Shown piece by piece: positions 1-8,675 of a stretch of DNA of 64,000 nt. The position numbers and the translations under genes are program-made. The stretch lies in contig NZ_QLSU01000004.1 of NCBI RefSeq assembly GCF_003268775.1, forward strand, positions 124,001 to 188,000, in the 5' to 3' direction. How positions within the stretch are numbered: the first letter of the stretch is position 1; each line of letters opens with the position of its first letter. The stretch is from Paraburkholderia unamae. GTDB taxonomy: Bacteria; Pseudomonadota; Gammaproteobacteria; Burkholderiales; Burkholderiaceae. The notes beneath the pieces were generated by a model that saw only the letters and a program-made list of their open reading frames with translations, ran no database searches and was not told the DNA's origin.

Positions 1-754
1 GCGCGACGGTATTCAGGCGCGCACAGCCACATCGTTCAGGCGCGACGAGACACCTCGCGGACGAACGACGGCGAAGAAAACGAACGGCGCAGGAAGGAGA
101 GGCGCTAGGGCAGAAGCGACGCGACTTCGTCCGTGTGGACGGCAATGAAGGCGCGTGCGGAAACGGAGTTATGACGCCGCACGGAGCGACGCGAAAGGAT
201 CGTGAAGACGGACAGGAACAGGCGAGAGGCAAGCCTGCCGCTACTGCCGTCGGCGAGGGCGGCGCAGTCACTGCGAAGACACCTCGCATGACTACGATCC
301 CACCTCACCAGAGGGCCACGGACTCTCACAATAACACTCGACTGGTTACGTTGAAGGATGTCGGGTTCAAGCATTCGAGGTCGTCAATTTCATTGCGGCT
401 TTACACATTGAACGACATCGATGTATCGCTTTCCAGACCCGGTCGACTTGCTATGTTTCTCGCATAAAACGCGCTTTTTGCGGTGCAACGCGACAGAAAC
501 GATGCAATCTTCGACCTGTGTTTCAGCATATACGAGCCAAAAAGGGCGTCAATTATTTTTTCAACTTTTTGATGTCAGCACTTTCCCCGAGAGCCTTGTG
601 AAATAGCACGCTCTGCGAAATATCGGCATCTGCTCTTATATTTCGAATAACTTACAGGGGTTTGTACTGACGCAAAATAAAGCAAACTGATTAGAATATT
701 CAACACGTCCACCGCGCCGTGCACGCGCGTCTTCCCAGCCTACGGTTCTTCATC
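1..754. other. Leader region without a convincing gene
   Basis: I see no supportable gene here. The first 300 bases are GC-rich and carry short open frames on both strands, but none has a recognisable domain, a ribosome binding site or a hydrophobic pattern. From about 440 to 700 the sequence becomes AT-rich, as expected for the promoter of the regulator that follows. A short palindromic string, GAATATTC, near 694-701 could belong to its operator, but this is only a guess. Confidence 0.5.
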
Positions 755-1324
755 GTGTCCGAGTCTTCCTCTGTGTCGTCTGAAGTCGCCACGCGACTGC
801 GTTATGTTCGCAAACGCTACGGTTTGTCGCAGCGCGAGCTCGCCAAGCGTGCGGGCGTGACCAACGGCGCGATCTCGCTGATCGAGCAAAGTCGAGTCAG
901 TCCCTCGGTCGGCTCGCTCAAGAAGCTGCTCGAATGCATTCCCATGAGCCTTGCCGAATTTTTCACGTTCGACCTGCGCGAAGGCTCGGACGTCGTGTCG
1001 CGGCGCGGCGAAATGCCGAATCTCGGCAATGAGTCCATCGAGTTCTATCTGGCCGGCGCCAACATCAAAGACCGCAACATGGGCATCATGCGCGAGGTCT
1101 ATCAGCCGCTTGCCGATACGGGCCCGGAAATGCTGACGCACGCGGGGCACGAGGGCGGCGTGGTGGTCGCGGGGCAGCTTGAGCTGACCGTGGACGGCAC
1201 GACGTGGCTGCTCGACCCCGGCGACAGTTACTACTTCGAAAGCCGTTTTCCGCACCGGTTTCGCAATCCCAGCGCGAACGAAGTCTGCGAAGTGGTGTCG
1301 GCGAACTCGCCGCCCACCTTCTGA
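755..1324 (+). CDS. XRE-family regulator with C-terminal cupin domain (PuuR-like)
   Basis: A 189-residue DNA-binding regulator. Residues about 9-65 form an XRE helix-turn-helix (the stretch LSQRELAKRAGVTNGAISLI is typical). Residues about 105-185 form a small cupin sensor domain. This two-domain layout is that of PuuR, which represses putrescine catabolism. The next two genes are an aldehyde dehydrogenase and agmatinase, which supports a polyamine role. I chose the GTG at 755 over the GTG at 719 because it places the helix-turn-helix at the usual distance from the N-terminus; the exact start is uncertain. The effector is not visible from sequence and a general 'small-molecule cupin regulator' is the fallback. 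Confidence 0.85.
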   Translation: MSESSSVSSEVATRLRYVRKRYGLSQRELAKRAGVTNGAISLIEQSRVSPSVGSLKKLLECIPMSLAEFFTFDLREGSDVVSRRGEMPNLGNESIEFYLAGANIKDRNMGIMREVYQPLADTGPEMLTHAGHEGGVVVAGQLELTVDGTTWLLDPGDSYYFESRFPHRFRNPSANEVCEVVSANSPPTF

Positions 1325-1417
1325 CCCTCCGGGTCGCGCGTACCCGGTTCGCCTTTTGCCACATGCTTTGCTGCAATGCGGCAGGCAAGGCGAATCGCAA
1401 ATCATTGAGGCATCCTG

Positions 1418-2908
1418 ATGGAAAAGAAAACTCTCGCTTATTGGCAGGACAAGGCCGCGACGCTCTCGATCGAAGGCCGCGCATTCATCGACGGCGCGTA
1501 TCGCAGCGCCTATTCCGGCCGCACGTTCGACTGTGTGAGCCCCATTGACGGCCGCGTGCTGGCAAGCGTGGCGGACTGCGGCGCGGCGGATGTCGACGCC
1601 GCCGTGGGAGCGGCGCGCCGCGCGTTCGACAAAGGTGTGTGGGCGGGGCTGAATCCGCGCGGACGCAAGGCGATCCTGTTGCGCTGGGCCGCGCTCATGC
1701 GCGAGCACCTGGAAGAACTCGCGCTGCTCGAAACGCTCGACGCGGGCAAGCCCATTGGCGACACCACGAGCGTGGACGTGCCGGGTGCCGCGTATTGCGT
1801 GGAATGGTACGCGGAAGCCATCGACAAGGTGGGCGGCGAAGTCGTGCCCGCCGACCCGCATCTCGTGGGCCTCGTCACGCGCGAACCCATTGGCGTGGTG
1901 GCCGCCGTCGTGCCGTGGAATTTCCCGATCCTGATGGCCGCGTGGAAATTCGGCCCGGCGCTCGCCGCGGGCAACAGCGTCGTGCTCAAGCCTTCGGAAA
2001 AGTCGCCGCTCACCGCCATTCGCGTGGCGCAACTCGCGCACGAAGCCGGCATTCCAGCGGGCGTGTTCAACGTGTTGCCGGGCGGCGGCGAGCCTGGCAA
2101 ACTGCTCGGCCTGCATCGCGACGTGGACTGCATTGCCTTCACGGGTTCGACCAATGTGGGCAAGCAGATCATGCAGTATGCGGGCCAGTCGAATCTCAAG
2201 CGCGTGTGGCTCGAACTCGGTGGCAAGTCGCCCAACATCGTGCTGCCCGATTGTCCGGATCTGGACCGCGCGGCGAGTGCGGCGGCGGGGGCGATCTTCT
2301 ACAACATGGGCGAGATGTGCACGGCGGGTTCGCGCCTGCTCGTGCATCGTGACATCAAGGACGTGTTCCTTGCGAAGCTCGTGGAAGCCGCGAAGGCATA
2401 TAAGCCTGGGAATCCTCTCGATCCGAAAGTGTCGATGGGTGCCATCGTCGACAAGATCCAGCTGGAGCGCGTGCTGAGCTATATCGAGGCGGGCCGCAAG
2501 GACTCGAAGCTCCTGACCGGCGGCGAGCGCGTGAACGTGGAGAGCGGCGGCTTCTACGTGGAGCCCACGGTGTTCGACACGCACCATGACGCGAAGATCG
2601 CGCGCGAGGAAATCTTCGGGCCGGTGCTCTCGGTCATCACCTTCAGCACGATCGACGAGGCCGTGCGTATTGCCAACGACAGCGACTACGGGCTTGCAGC
2701 GGCCGTATGGACTGCGAATCTCACGCACGCGCACGAGATCGCGCGCCGTCTGCGCGCGGGCACGGTGTGGGTGAACTGCTACGACGAAGGCGGCGACATG
2801 AATTTCCCGTTCGGCGGCTTCAAGGAGTCGGGCAACGGCCGCGACAAGTCGTTGCACGCACTCGAAAAGTATACGGAGCTCAAGTCCACGCTCGTGCGCC
2901 TGCGCTAA
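1418..2908 (+). CDS. NAD(P)-dependent aldehyde dehydrogenase (PuuC-like)
   Basis: A 496-residue aldehyde dehydrogenase, the usual length of the family. The general-base glutamate lies in the motif ELGGKSP (E266) and the catalytic cysteine in GEMCTAGSR (C301). The cofactor region VVPWNFPILMAAWK is intact. The enzyme oxidises an aldehyde to the acid in the cytoplasm. With a PuuR-like regulator 93 bases upstream and agmatinase 91 bases downstream, the likely substrate is an amino aldehyde from putrescine breakdown, such as gamma-glutamyl-gamma-aminobutyraldehyde or 4-aminobutanal. The family assignment is firm; the substrate is inferred from neighbours. An ATG preceded by a GAGG sequence marks the start. 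Confidence 0.93.
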   Translation: MEKKTLAYWQDKAATLSIEGRAFIDGAYRSAYSGRTFDCVSPIDGRVLASVADCGAADVDAAVGAARRAFDKGVWAGLNPRGRKAILLRWAALMREHLEELALLETLDAGKPIGDTTSVDVPGAAYCVEWYAEAIDKVGGEVVPADPHLVGLVTREPIGVVAAVVPWNFPILMAAWKFGPALAAGNSVVLKPSEKSPLTAIRVAQLAHEAGIPAGVFNVLPGGGEPGKLLGLHRDVDCIAFTGSTNVGKQIMQYAGQSNLKRVWLELGGKSPNIVLPDCPDLDRAASAAAGAIFYNMGEMCTAGSRLLVHRDIKDVFLAKLVEAAKAYKPGNPLDPKVSMGAIVDKIQLERVLSYIEAGRKDSKLLTGGERVNVESGGFYVEPTVFDTHHDAKIAREEIFGPVLSVITFSTIDEAVRIANDSDYGLAAAVWTANLTHAHEIARRLRAGTVWVNCYDEGGDMNFPFGGFKESGNGRDKSLHALEKYTELKSTLVRLR

Positions 2909-2999
2909 GGCAGCGTTCGGCACACGCGGCGGCGTGCCCCTCGGGGCCGCCGCCGCGCTTTTCTGCACGGCTTCACGCAATGCTTACCGGGGTTCCTGC

Positions 3000-3962
3000 A
3001 TGACTGACACGCTTCACGGCGACGGCGCGTTCCGCCGCCCCTCGCTTCACGGCTCGTCGATCGAAAACACCTATGCGGGCGCGCTGTCGTTCATGCGCCG
3101 CAACTACACGCGTGAACTGAACGGCGTGGACGTCGCGATTTCAGGCGTGCCGCTCGATCTCGCCACGACGTTTCGCTCGGGCGCGCGCCTCGGTCCCTCG
3201 GCCGTGCGCGCGGCGAGCGTGCAGCTTGCCGAACTGCATCCCTACCCGTGGGGCTTCGATCCGTTCGAGACGCTCGCTGTGACCGACTATGGCGACTGCT
3301 GGTTCGACGCGCACAATCCGTTGACGATCAAGCCCGCGATCGTCGAACATGCGCGCACGATCCTGCGCTCGAACGCGAAGATGCTGACCTTCGGCGGCGA
3401 TCATTTCATCACGTACCCGCTGCTCATCGCTCACGCGGAAAAATATGGGCGGCCGCTCTCGCTGATCCACTTCGACGCGCATTGCGACACCTGGCCCGAC
3501 GACGCGCCCGAGAGCCTCAATCATGGCACGATGTTCTACAAGGCCGTGAAAGAAGGGCTGATCGATCCGGATACCTCAGTGCAGGTCGGCATCCGCACGT
3601 GGAACGACGACTTCCTCGGCATGCATGTTCTCGACGCCGCATGGGTGCACGAGCACGGCCCGCGCGCGGCGCGTGAGCGCATTCTGTCGATCGTGGGCGA
3701 GCGGCCCGCGTACCTCACGTTCGACATCGACTGTCTGGACCCGGCCTTCGCACCCGGAACGGGCACGCCGGTGGCGGGCGGCCTTTCGTCGGCGCAGGCG
3801 CTGGCCATCGTGCGGGGGCTCGAAGCGGTGAACCTGATTGGCGCGGACGTCGTGGAAGTGGCGCCCGCTTACGACCAGAGCGAGATCACGGCGCTCGCGG
3901 CCGCGCACCTCGCGTGCGACTTGCTGTGCCTGTGGCGGCAACGCAAAGCCGCCGGCAAGTAA
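3000..3962 (+). CDS. speB: Agmatinase (ureohydrolase family)
   Basis: A 320-residue ureohydrolase. Agmatinase splits agmatine into putrescine and urea at a binuclear manganese centre in the cytoplasm. The metal ligands are visible: GGDH (H135), the motif DAHCD (D159, H161, D163) and DIDCLDP (D242, D244). The length is close to E. coli SpeB (306 residues). The ATG at 3000 was chosen over an upstream in-frame GTG because it fits the family N-terminus. The gene follows the aldehyde dehydrogenase in the same direction, so agmatine to putrescine to aminobutyrate could run from one operon. A guanidinobutyrase or guanidinopropionase with the same fold cannot be excluded. Confidence 0.88.
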   Translation: MTDTLHGDGAFRRPSLHGSSIENTYAGALSFMRRNYTRELNGVDVAISGVPLDLATTFRSGARLGPSAVRAASVQLAELHPYPWGFDPFETLAVTDYGDCWFDAHNPLTIKPAIVEHARTILRSNAKMLTFGGDHFITYPLLIAHAEKYGRPLSLIHFDAHCDTWPDDAPESLNHGTMFYKAVKEGLIDPDTSVQVGIRTWNDDFLGMHVLDAAWVHEHGPRAARERILSIVGERPAYLTFDIDCLDPAFAPGTGTPVAGGLSSAQALAIVRGLEAVNLIGADVVEVAPAYDQSEITALAAAHLACDLLCLWRQRKAAGK

Positions 3963-3968
3963 GCTTCT

Positions 3969-4412
3969 TTAACGCTCCACGAGCGCACCGAGATTGGTGC
4001 GCACGCGCTGGAGCATGGCGCTGAACTGCTCCGCCTCTTCGGGCGTGAAGCCCGCCAGGGCTTCCGCCTGCACCTCGTCGCCCACGCGCCGCGCGCCCGA
4101 GAGCACGCCTTCGGCCCTGGGCGTGAGGCTCACCTGCAATTCACGGCGATCTTCCGGGTTGGGCGTGCGCACGACCCAGCCCCCTTCTTCCATGCGCTCC
4201 AGCAGCCGCCCGGCGGAAATCGGGGCGACTTCGAGCAGTTCGGCGAGGCGCGCCTGGTTCATGTCACCGTAGTGCGCGAGGTAGGCGATCATGCGGCACT
4301 GCGCGCGCGTGAGTTCGAGCGACGACTTCGCCAGCTCGTCGTAGCGTTTGCCGAAAAGACGGCCCACGTCGACGACCAGGAAGCCAAAGCGCTTTTCGAG
4401 GTCGGTAGTCAT
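3969..4412 (-). CDS. MarR-family transcriptional regulator
   Basis: A 147-residue winged-helix regulator. The segment MNQARLAELLEVAPISAGRLLERME (split here only for recognition: recognition helix near residues 48-72) and the wing with NPEDRRELQVSLT are typical of MarR. Such proteins repress efflux genes and release DNA when they bind phenolic or other lipophilic compounds. The gene is divergent from a DHA2 drug exporter, and a perfect 20-bp inverted repeat lies between them, so it most likely controls both. The start at 4412 gives the usual family length; an in-frame start further upstream would add 23 residues of no known domain. Confidence 0.9.
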   Translation of the reverse strand: MTTDLEKRFGFLVVDVGRLFGKRYDELAKSSLELTRAQCRMIAYLAHYGDMNQARLAELLEVAPISAGRLLERMEEGGWVVRTPNPEDRRELQVSLTPRAEGVLSGARRVGDEVQAEALAGFTPEEAEQFSAMLQRVRTNLGALVER

Positions 4413-4529
4413 CGCGCGATTATACGAGGGAGTGTCCCGCCGCGAATGCGCGGGCGCACGTCTTGACGCCCGCAGCGGCATGGCAACAACACCGCATCGA
4501 TACCGATTGCGTCCAAAGGCGTGAGTCGT

Positions 4530-4549
4530 ATAATAAGCAGGCTTATTAT
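4530..4549. promoter_or_regulatory. Perfect 20-bp inverted repeat, probable MarR operator
   Basis: The sequence reads ATAATAAGC-AG-GCTTATTAT, two perfect 9-bp arms with a 2-base centre. It lies 118 bases from the MarR start and 49 bases before the exporter start, in the only intergenic space shared by both genes. The size and AT-rich arms fit MarR-family operators. It probably overlaps the exporter promoter. Confidence 0.75.
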
Positions 4550-4597
4550 TTCCACGCGCTCCGCCCCCAATCCCGACAACCGCACGACCATTGCACG

Positions 4598-6163
4598 ATG
4601 ACCGCAGTCATGCAGGACGGCGCCGCCGCGCAGCATCGGGCGGAGCCACGCAAGGAAGCTCCGCTCAACCGCGGCATGATCACGCTCTCGATCATGCTCG
4701 CCACACTGATGCAGACGCTGGACAGCACGATCGCCAACGTCGCGCTGCCGCACATGCAGGGCGCGTTGTCGGCCTCGCAGGACGAGATCACGTGGGTGCT
4801 CACCTCGTATATCGTTGCGGCCGCAATCGCTACGCCGCTCACGGGCTGGCTGGCCGACCGCTATGGCGTGAAGCGCTTGCTCGGCGTGGCCATTGGGGGG
4901 TTCACGGTGGCTTCGGCGCTGTGCGGGCTTTCGGAAACGCTCGGCGAAATCGTCGCCTCGCGGCTGCTCCAGGGCGTGTTCGGCGCTTCGCTCGTGCCGC
5001 TTTCGCAGTCCATTCTTCTCGACATCAACCCGCGCGAGCGCCAGGGGCAGGCCATGGCGGTCTGGGGCATGGGCGTGATGGTCGGGCCCGTGCTCGGGCC
5101 TACGCTCGGCGGCTGGCTCACCGACAGCTACAACTGGCGCTGGGTGTTCTTCATCAACGTGCCCGTGGGCTTGTTCGCGTTCTTCGGCGTCTCGACGTTT
5201 CTGCCCGCGCGCGAGCCGCTGCGCCAGCAGCGCTTCGACATGTTCGGATTTGCAAGCCTCGCGCTTGCCATCGGCGCGTTGCAGGCCCTGCTCGACCGCG
5301 GCGAGCAGCTCGACTGGTTCGGCTCGCTCGAAATCCGCGTGGAAGCCATCATGGCGGCCATCGCTTTCGCGTTTTTTATCGCGCACACCGCGACTTCCGG
5401 GCCCGGCACGTTCTTTCGCTACCAGTTGCTCAAGGACCGCAACTTCGCAACGGGCACCTTCTTCATCTTCGTGATCGGCGCCGTGCTCTACGCCACGCGC
5501 GCGCTGCTGCCGCCCATGCTGCAAAACCTCATGGGCTATCCCGTCGCCACCACGGGGCTCGTGACCGCGCCAAGCGGCGCGGGCACCATGGTCGCCATGC
5601 TCATAGCGGGGCGCATGTTGAAGCACGTGGACGCGCGCGCCATGCTGCTGTTCGGCTTCGTGGTCTCCGCGTACGCGCTGTGGCAGATGATGCAGTACAC
5701 GCTCGTGCTGTCGACTTCGGATATCGTGTGGCCGGGCGTGGTGCAGGGCTTTGGTCTCGGCTTCGTGTTCGTGCCGCTTTCCGCGCTCACTTTCTCGACG
5801 CTTACACCGCAATTGCGCGCGGACGGCACGGCCACTTATAGCCTGATGCGCAATATCGGCAGCAGTATCGGCATTTCGATCGTGCAGACCTTCGTCACGC
5901 GCGGCACGCAGATCGCGCACTCGGACCTCGCCGCGAACATCACGCCTTTCAACCCTGCGATCCAGCCGATGCTCGAAAGCGGATCGCGGTACGATCTTGC
6001 CGTGCTCAACCAGTCGATCACGCAGCAGGCGCAGATGATCGCGTATCTGAACGACTTCAAGATGATGTTCGTGGCCACGCTGCTCGTGATTCCGCTGCTC
6101 CTCGTGATCCGGCCCAGTTCGAGCGCCGCTTCCGTCGATACGAGCCACGCGGCGATGGATTAG
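4598..6163 (+). CDS. DHA2-family MFS multidrug exporter (EmrB/QacA type)
   Basis: A 521-residue inner-membrane proton antiporter with about 14 membrane segments. The motif LDSTIANVALPHM near the first helix and LADRYGVKR (motif A, loop 2-3) identify the DHA2 drug-resistance branch. MVGPVLGPTLGGW is the antiporter motif C of helix 5. It should expel lipophilic or phenolic toxic compounds. The divergent MarR gene and the palindrome between them suggest substrate-induced expression. EmrB proteins often work with an EmrA membrane-fusion protein, but no emrA is next to it, so it may act alone or with a partner elsewhere. The ATG at 4598 was preferred over upstream frames that would run through the operator. 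Confidence 0.9.
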   Translation: MTAVMQDGAAAQHRAEPRKEAPLNRGMITLSIMLATLMQTLDSTIANVALPHMQGALSASQDEITWVLTSYIVAAAIATPLTGWLADRYGVKRLLGVAIGGFTVASALCGLSETLGEIVASRLLQGVFGASLVPLSQSILLDINPRERQGQAMAVWGMGVMVGPVLGPTLGGWLTDSYNWRWVFFINVPVGLFAFFGVSTFLPAREPLRQQRFDMFGFASLALAIGALQALLDRGEQLDWFGSLEIRVEAIMAAIAFAFFIAHTATSGPGTFFRYQLLKDRNFATGTFFIFVIGAVLYATRALLPPMLQNLMGYPVATTGLVTAPSGAGTMVAMLIAGRMLKHVDARAMLLFGFVVSAYALWQMMQYTLVLSTSDIVWPGVVQGFGLGFVFVPLSALTFSTLTPQLRADGTATYSLMRNIGSSIGISIVQTFVTRGTQIAHSDLAANITPFNPAIQPMLESGSRYDLAVLNQSITQQAQMIAYLNDFKMMFVATLLVIPLLLVIRPSSSAASVDTSHAAMD

Positions 6164-6254
6164 GGCCTGCTAGCGGGAACCGGCCCGAAGCCTTCGCCTT
6201 TCGTTTCACTCCTGGCGCGCGGCAGGTCCGCGCGCTTTGCATTCACGAACCTCG

Positions 6255-7196
6255 ATGCTCTCCGCCGTTTCCATCCTGCTGCCCGTTTTCGGCCTCATCT
6301 TCGCGGGCTTCGCGTGCCGCCGCACGAACGTGCTCGGTCCCGCCGCCGCTTCCGAACTCAACCGCTTTGTCGTCTGGCTCGCGCTGCCCGCGTTGCTATT
6401 CGATATCCTTGCGCACGCAACGTGGCACGAGCTATATCAGCCAGGCTTTCTCGCGGCGTTCGGCCTGGCGGGCCTCGTCGTATTCGTCGCCGTGGTGGGC
6501 GCGCGCGTGTTTCTCGGCCGTCCGCTCGCGGACGCGAGCATCGACGGCCTCGCCGCCGCGTATCCGAATACGGGCTACGTGGGCTTTCCGCTGTGCATGA
6601 TCGCGTTCGGGCCGGCCAGCCTCACGCCCACGACCATCGCGACGATACTCGTGGTCTGCGTGCTGTTCGCCATCGCCATCGTGCTGATCGAAACGGGCTT
6701 GCAGAGCGAGCGGCGGCCGCACCGCCTCGCCATCAAGGTGGTGCGCTCGCTCCTGCGCAATCCGCTGCTGGTCGCGCCCGCGCTGGGTGCGATCGTCTCG
6801 GCGGCGCACGTCACGCTGCCCGCGAGCGCGGAAACGTTCCTCAAGCTGCTGGGCGGCGCGGCCAGCCCGTGCGCGCTCGTGAGCCTCGGTCTTTTCCTCG
6901 CCGAGCGCCGCGCGAGTTCGGACGCGCCGCGCGAATCTTCCTGGTGGCTCACGCTCTCGAAGCTCGTTGCGCAGCCCGCGCTCACCTGGTGGCTGGCCGA
7001 TCGCGTGTTCGCGTTGCCGCCGCAACTCGTGGAAATCGCGGTGCTGCTCGCGGCGCTGCCCACGGGCACGGGGCCGTTCATGCTCGCCGAGTATTACCGG
7101 CGTGAAGCGCACGTCACGTCGCGCACCATTTTGCACTCCACGCTCGGCTCGCTTGTCACGCTCACGCTGATCCTGCTGCACCTGCATCACGGTTGA
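6255..7196 (+). CDS. AEC-family transporter (auxin efflux carrier type)
   Basis: A 313-residue membrane protein with about ten hydrophobic helices in two halves, the layout of the AEC family. The N-terminus MLSAVSILLPVFGLIFAGFA and the Asn-containing stretch AAYPNTGYVGFPLCM in helix 4 are characteristic. Bacterial members export or import dicarboxylates such as malate or malonate, or remain uncharacterised. It follows the exporter by 91 bases on the same strand, but no shared function is obvious. The substrate is not predictable. The ATG at 6255 begins directly at the first membrane helix; an ATG at 6237 would add six residues. Confidence 0.85.
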   Translation: MLSAVSILLPVFGLIFAGFACRRTNVLGPAAASELNRFVVWLALPALLFDILAHATWHELYQPGFLAAFGLAGLVVFVAVVGARVFLGRPLADASIDGLAAAYPNTGYVGFPLCMIAFGPASLTPTTIATILVVCVLFAIAIVLIETGLQSERRPHRLAIKVVRSLLRNPLLVAPALGAIVSAAHVTLPASAETFLKLLGGAASPCALVSLGLFLAERRASSDAPRESSWWLTLSKLVAQPALTWWLADRVFALPPQLVEIAVLLAALPTGTGPFMLAEYYRREAHVTSRTILHSTLGSLVTLTLILLHLHHG

Positions 7197-7260
7197 GCGA
7201 CGGGCGCGGCACGATGCTTGCTGCGTAGAACGCCACCACCATCGATCAGGAGATACGGCG

Positions 7261-7464
7261 ATGAACTGGCTTCGACGCATCGGCGCGGCACGCGCTTCTC
7301 TCGTCGCCACCGTCATCCTCACCACGCTGGGCGCGGGCGCCTGCACGCTGGGCGGCGCCGCGGCCGGCGGCTATGTCGGCAACCGGGCGACCAACGGCAG
7401 CGCGGTCGGCACCGTGGGCGGCGCAGTGGCGGGCGGGGTGATCGGGCACGAACTGAGCAAATAA
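7261..7464 (+). CDS. Small glycine-zipper lipoprotein
   Basis: A 67-residue protein with a signal peptide ending in the lipobox LGAGAC, so the mature protein should begin at the lipid-modified cysteine (residue 28). The mature part is a glycine-zipper: GGAAAGGYVGN followed by GGAVAGGVIGHEL, two short Gly/Ala-rich segments of the kind found in OsmB and Rcv-type outer-membrane lipoproteins. A good ribosome site, AGGAGA at 7248-7253, supports the start. The role is unknown; related proteins are often stress induced. Confidence 0.75.
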   Translation: MNWLRRIGAARASLVATVILTTLGAGACTLGGAAAGGYVGNRATNGSAVGTVGGAVAGGVIGHELSK

Positions 7465-7849
7465 GCTGACGTTTGCGTAGCAATGGACTGTGCAGTTGCA
7501 AGCGTGCGCAAAGGCGTTTGTAATGCTTCGCCCGCGCGATTCGCTGCGCGGCGCCTGATGCCGGGCGACTTTCGCCCAGGTCTTTAACCGTCCTCAAATC
7601 GTCACTGATTGACGACAGACTGTCGGATGTTCGGTTCCTATACTCGCGAGCGGGTTCCCGCCGCGATTTCAGCAGGCGCAACACCCACACGCCCGGCGCT
7701 TTCCTTCGTATGAGTGATACAACTGGTATCTGGCCGGTGCGTGTCGCCGTGGGTGCGCCGGTCTGTTCATCGGAACCGGCTGCCGGCAGTCAACGTCGAG
7801 TATCGCGTTTGAACGCAGTCGCTCGTTCGCACCTATCGTGAGACCGCTC
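7465..7849. other. Intergenic region with two small inverted repeats
   Basis: No gene is visible. A 6-bp-stem hairpin (GGGCGA-CTT-TCGCCC) lies near 7563-7577 without a T-run. The inverted repeat CGACAG-A-CTGTCG lies at 7613-7625, about 225 bases before the decarboxylase, and may be an operator for it. Nothing else stands out. Confidence 0.4.
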
Positions 7850-8584
7850 ATGCAAAACATCCCGTCCAAAGCTTTCGCGATGCCGTTCACGAACCCCGCC
7901 TTCCCGCCGGGTCCGTACAAGTTCGTCAATCGCGAGTTCCTCATCATCACCTATCGCACCGACATGGAGCGCTTGCGCAAGGTCGTGCCGGCGCCGCTCG
8001 AAGTGGTCGAGCCGCTCGTGAGCTACGAGTTCATCCGCATGCCGGACTCAACGGGCTTCGGCGACTACACGGAAAGCGGCCAGGTGATTCCGGTGATGTA
8101 TGACGGCAAGCCGGGCAGCTACACGCATTCGATGTATCTCGACGACCATCCGCCGATCGCCGGCGGCCGCGAGCTTTGGGGATTCCCCAAGAAGCTGGCG
8201 ACGCCCACGCTCGCTCCGCACTCCGACACCCTGGTCGGCACGCTCGATTACGGCCCGGTGCGCATTGCGATCGGCACGATGGGCTACAAGCATCGCGAGC
8301 TCGATCTGGCGGAACAGGGCGCACGCCTCGCGGGGCCGAACTATCTGCTCAAGATCGTGCCGCATGTGGACGGCTCGGCGCGCGTGTGCGAGCTCGTGCG
8401 CTATCACTTGCAGGACATCCGCATGAAGGGCGCGTGGACGGGCCCGGCCGCGCTGCATCTCGTGCCTCACGCGCTCGCGCCCGTCGCCGACCTGCCGGTG
8501 CTGGAGATCGTCGAGGCGCGGCACCTGATCGCCGACCTCACGCTGGGTCTCGGTGAAGTGGTGCACGACTATCTTGCGCGCTGA
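7850..8584 (+). CDS. adc: Acetoacetate decarboxylase
   Basis: A 244-residue enzyme, the same length as the Clostridium acetobutylicum protein. It converts acetoacetate to acetone and carbon dioxide by way of a Schiff base on lysine. The catalytic pair is in GFPKKLATP (K114-K115, equal to K115-K116 in Clostridium). Other family blocks are present: [24 protein letters not shown] and MGYKHRELD. It is a monocistronic gene closed by a strong terminator. The ATG at 7850 is preferred to a GTG four codons upstream. In this group of bacteria the enzyme may help remove excess acetoacetate from polyhydroxybutyrate or fatty-acid metabolism. Confidence 0.93.
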   Translation: MQNIPSKAFAMPFTNPAFPPGPYKFVNREFLIITYRTDMERLRKVVPAPLEVVEPLVSYEFIRMPDSTGFGDYTESGQVIPVMYDGKPGSYTHSMYLDDHPPIAGGRELWGFPKKLATPTLAPHSDTLVGTLDYGPVRIAIGTMGYKHRELDLAEQGARLAGPNYLLKIVPHVDGSARVCELVRYHLQDIRMKGAWTGPAALHLVPHALAPVADLPVLEIVEARHLIADLTLGLGEVVHDYLAR

Positions 8585-8623
8585 TTTGCGCGATTACTCC
8601 GCCATTTAGCGTCGCCATCAAGC

Positions 8624-8650
8624 AAACGACGGGCTTGCGCCCGTCGTTTT
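8624..8650. terminator. Intrinsic terminator, likely bidirectional
   Basis: Stem ACGACGGGC (8626-8634), loop TTGC, stem GCCCGTCGT (8639-8647), then T8648-T8650, with matching A8624-A8625 on the other side. It lies between the convergent decarboxylase and ABC permease genes and can serve both. Confidence 0.85.
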
Positions 8651-8675
8651 CGTTTCGATTCGCAGCGGAGCGTTT

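Noticed and set aside
105..606. Short open frames in the first 600 bases.
   Set aside because: There is no ribosome site, no recognisable domain, and the frames overlap each other on both strands.
740..2980. A 746-codon open frame on the minus strand opposite the regulator and aldehyde dehydrogenase.
   Set aside because: It is made of Arg/His/Ala-rich sequence with no domain, and lies wholly antisense to two well-supported genes. Such frames are expected from GC-rich codon use.
4409..6148. A 579-codon minus-strand frame opposite the DHA2 exporter.
   Set aside because: It is very rich in His, Arg, Asp and Glu without hydrophobic cores. It mirrors the codons of the exporter.
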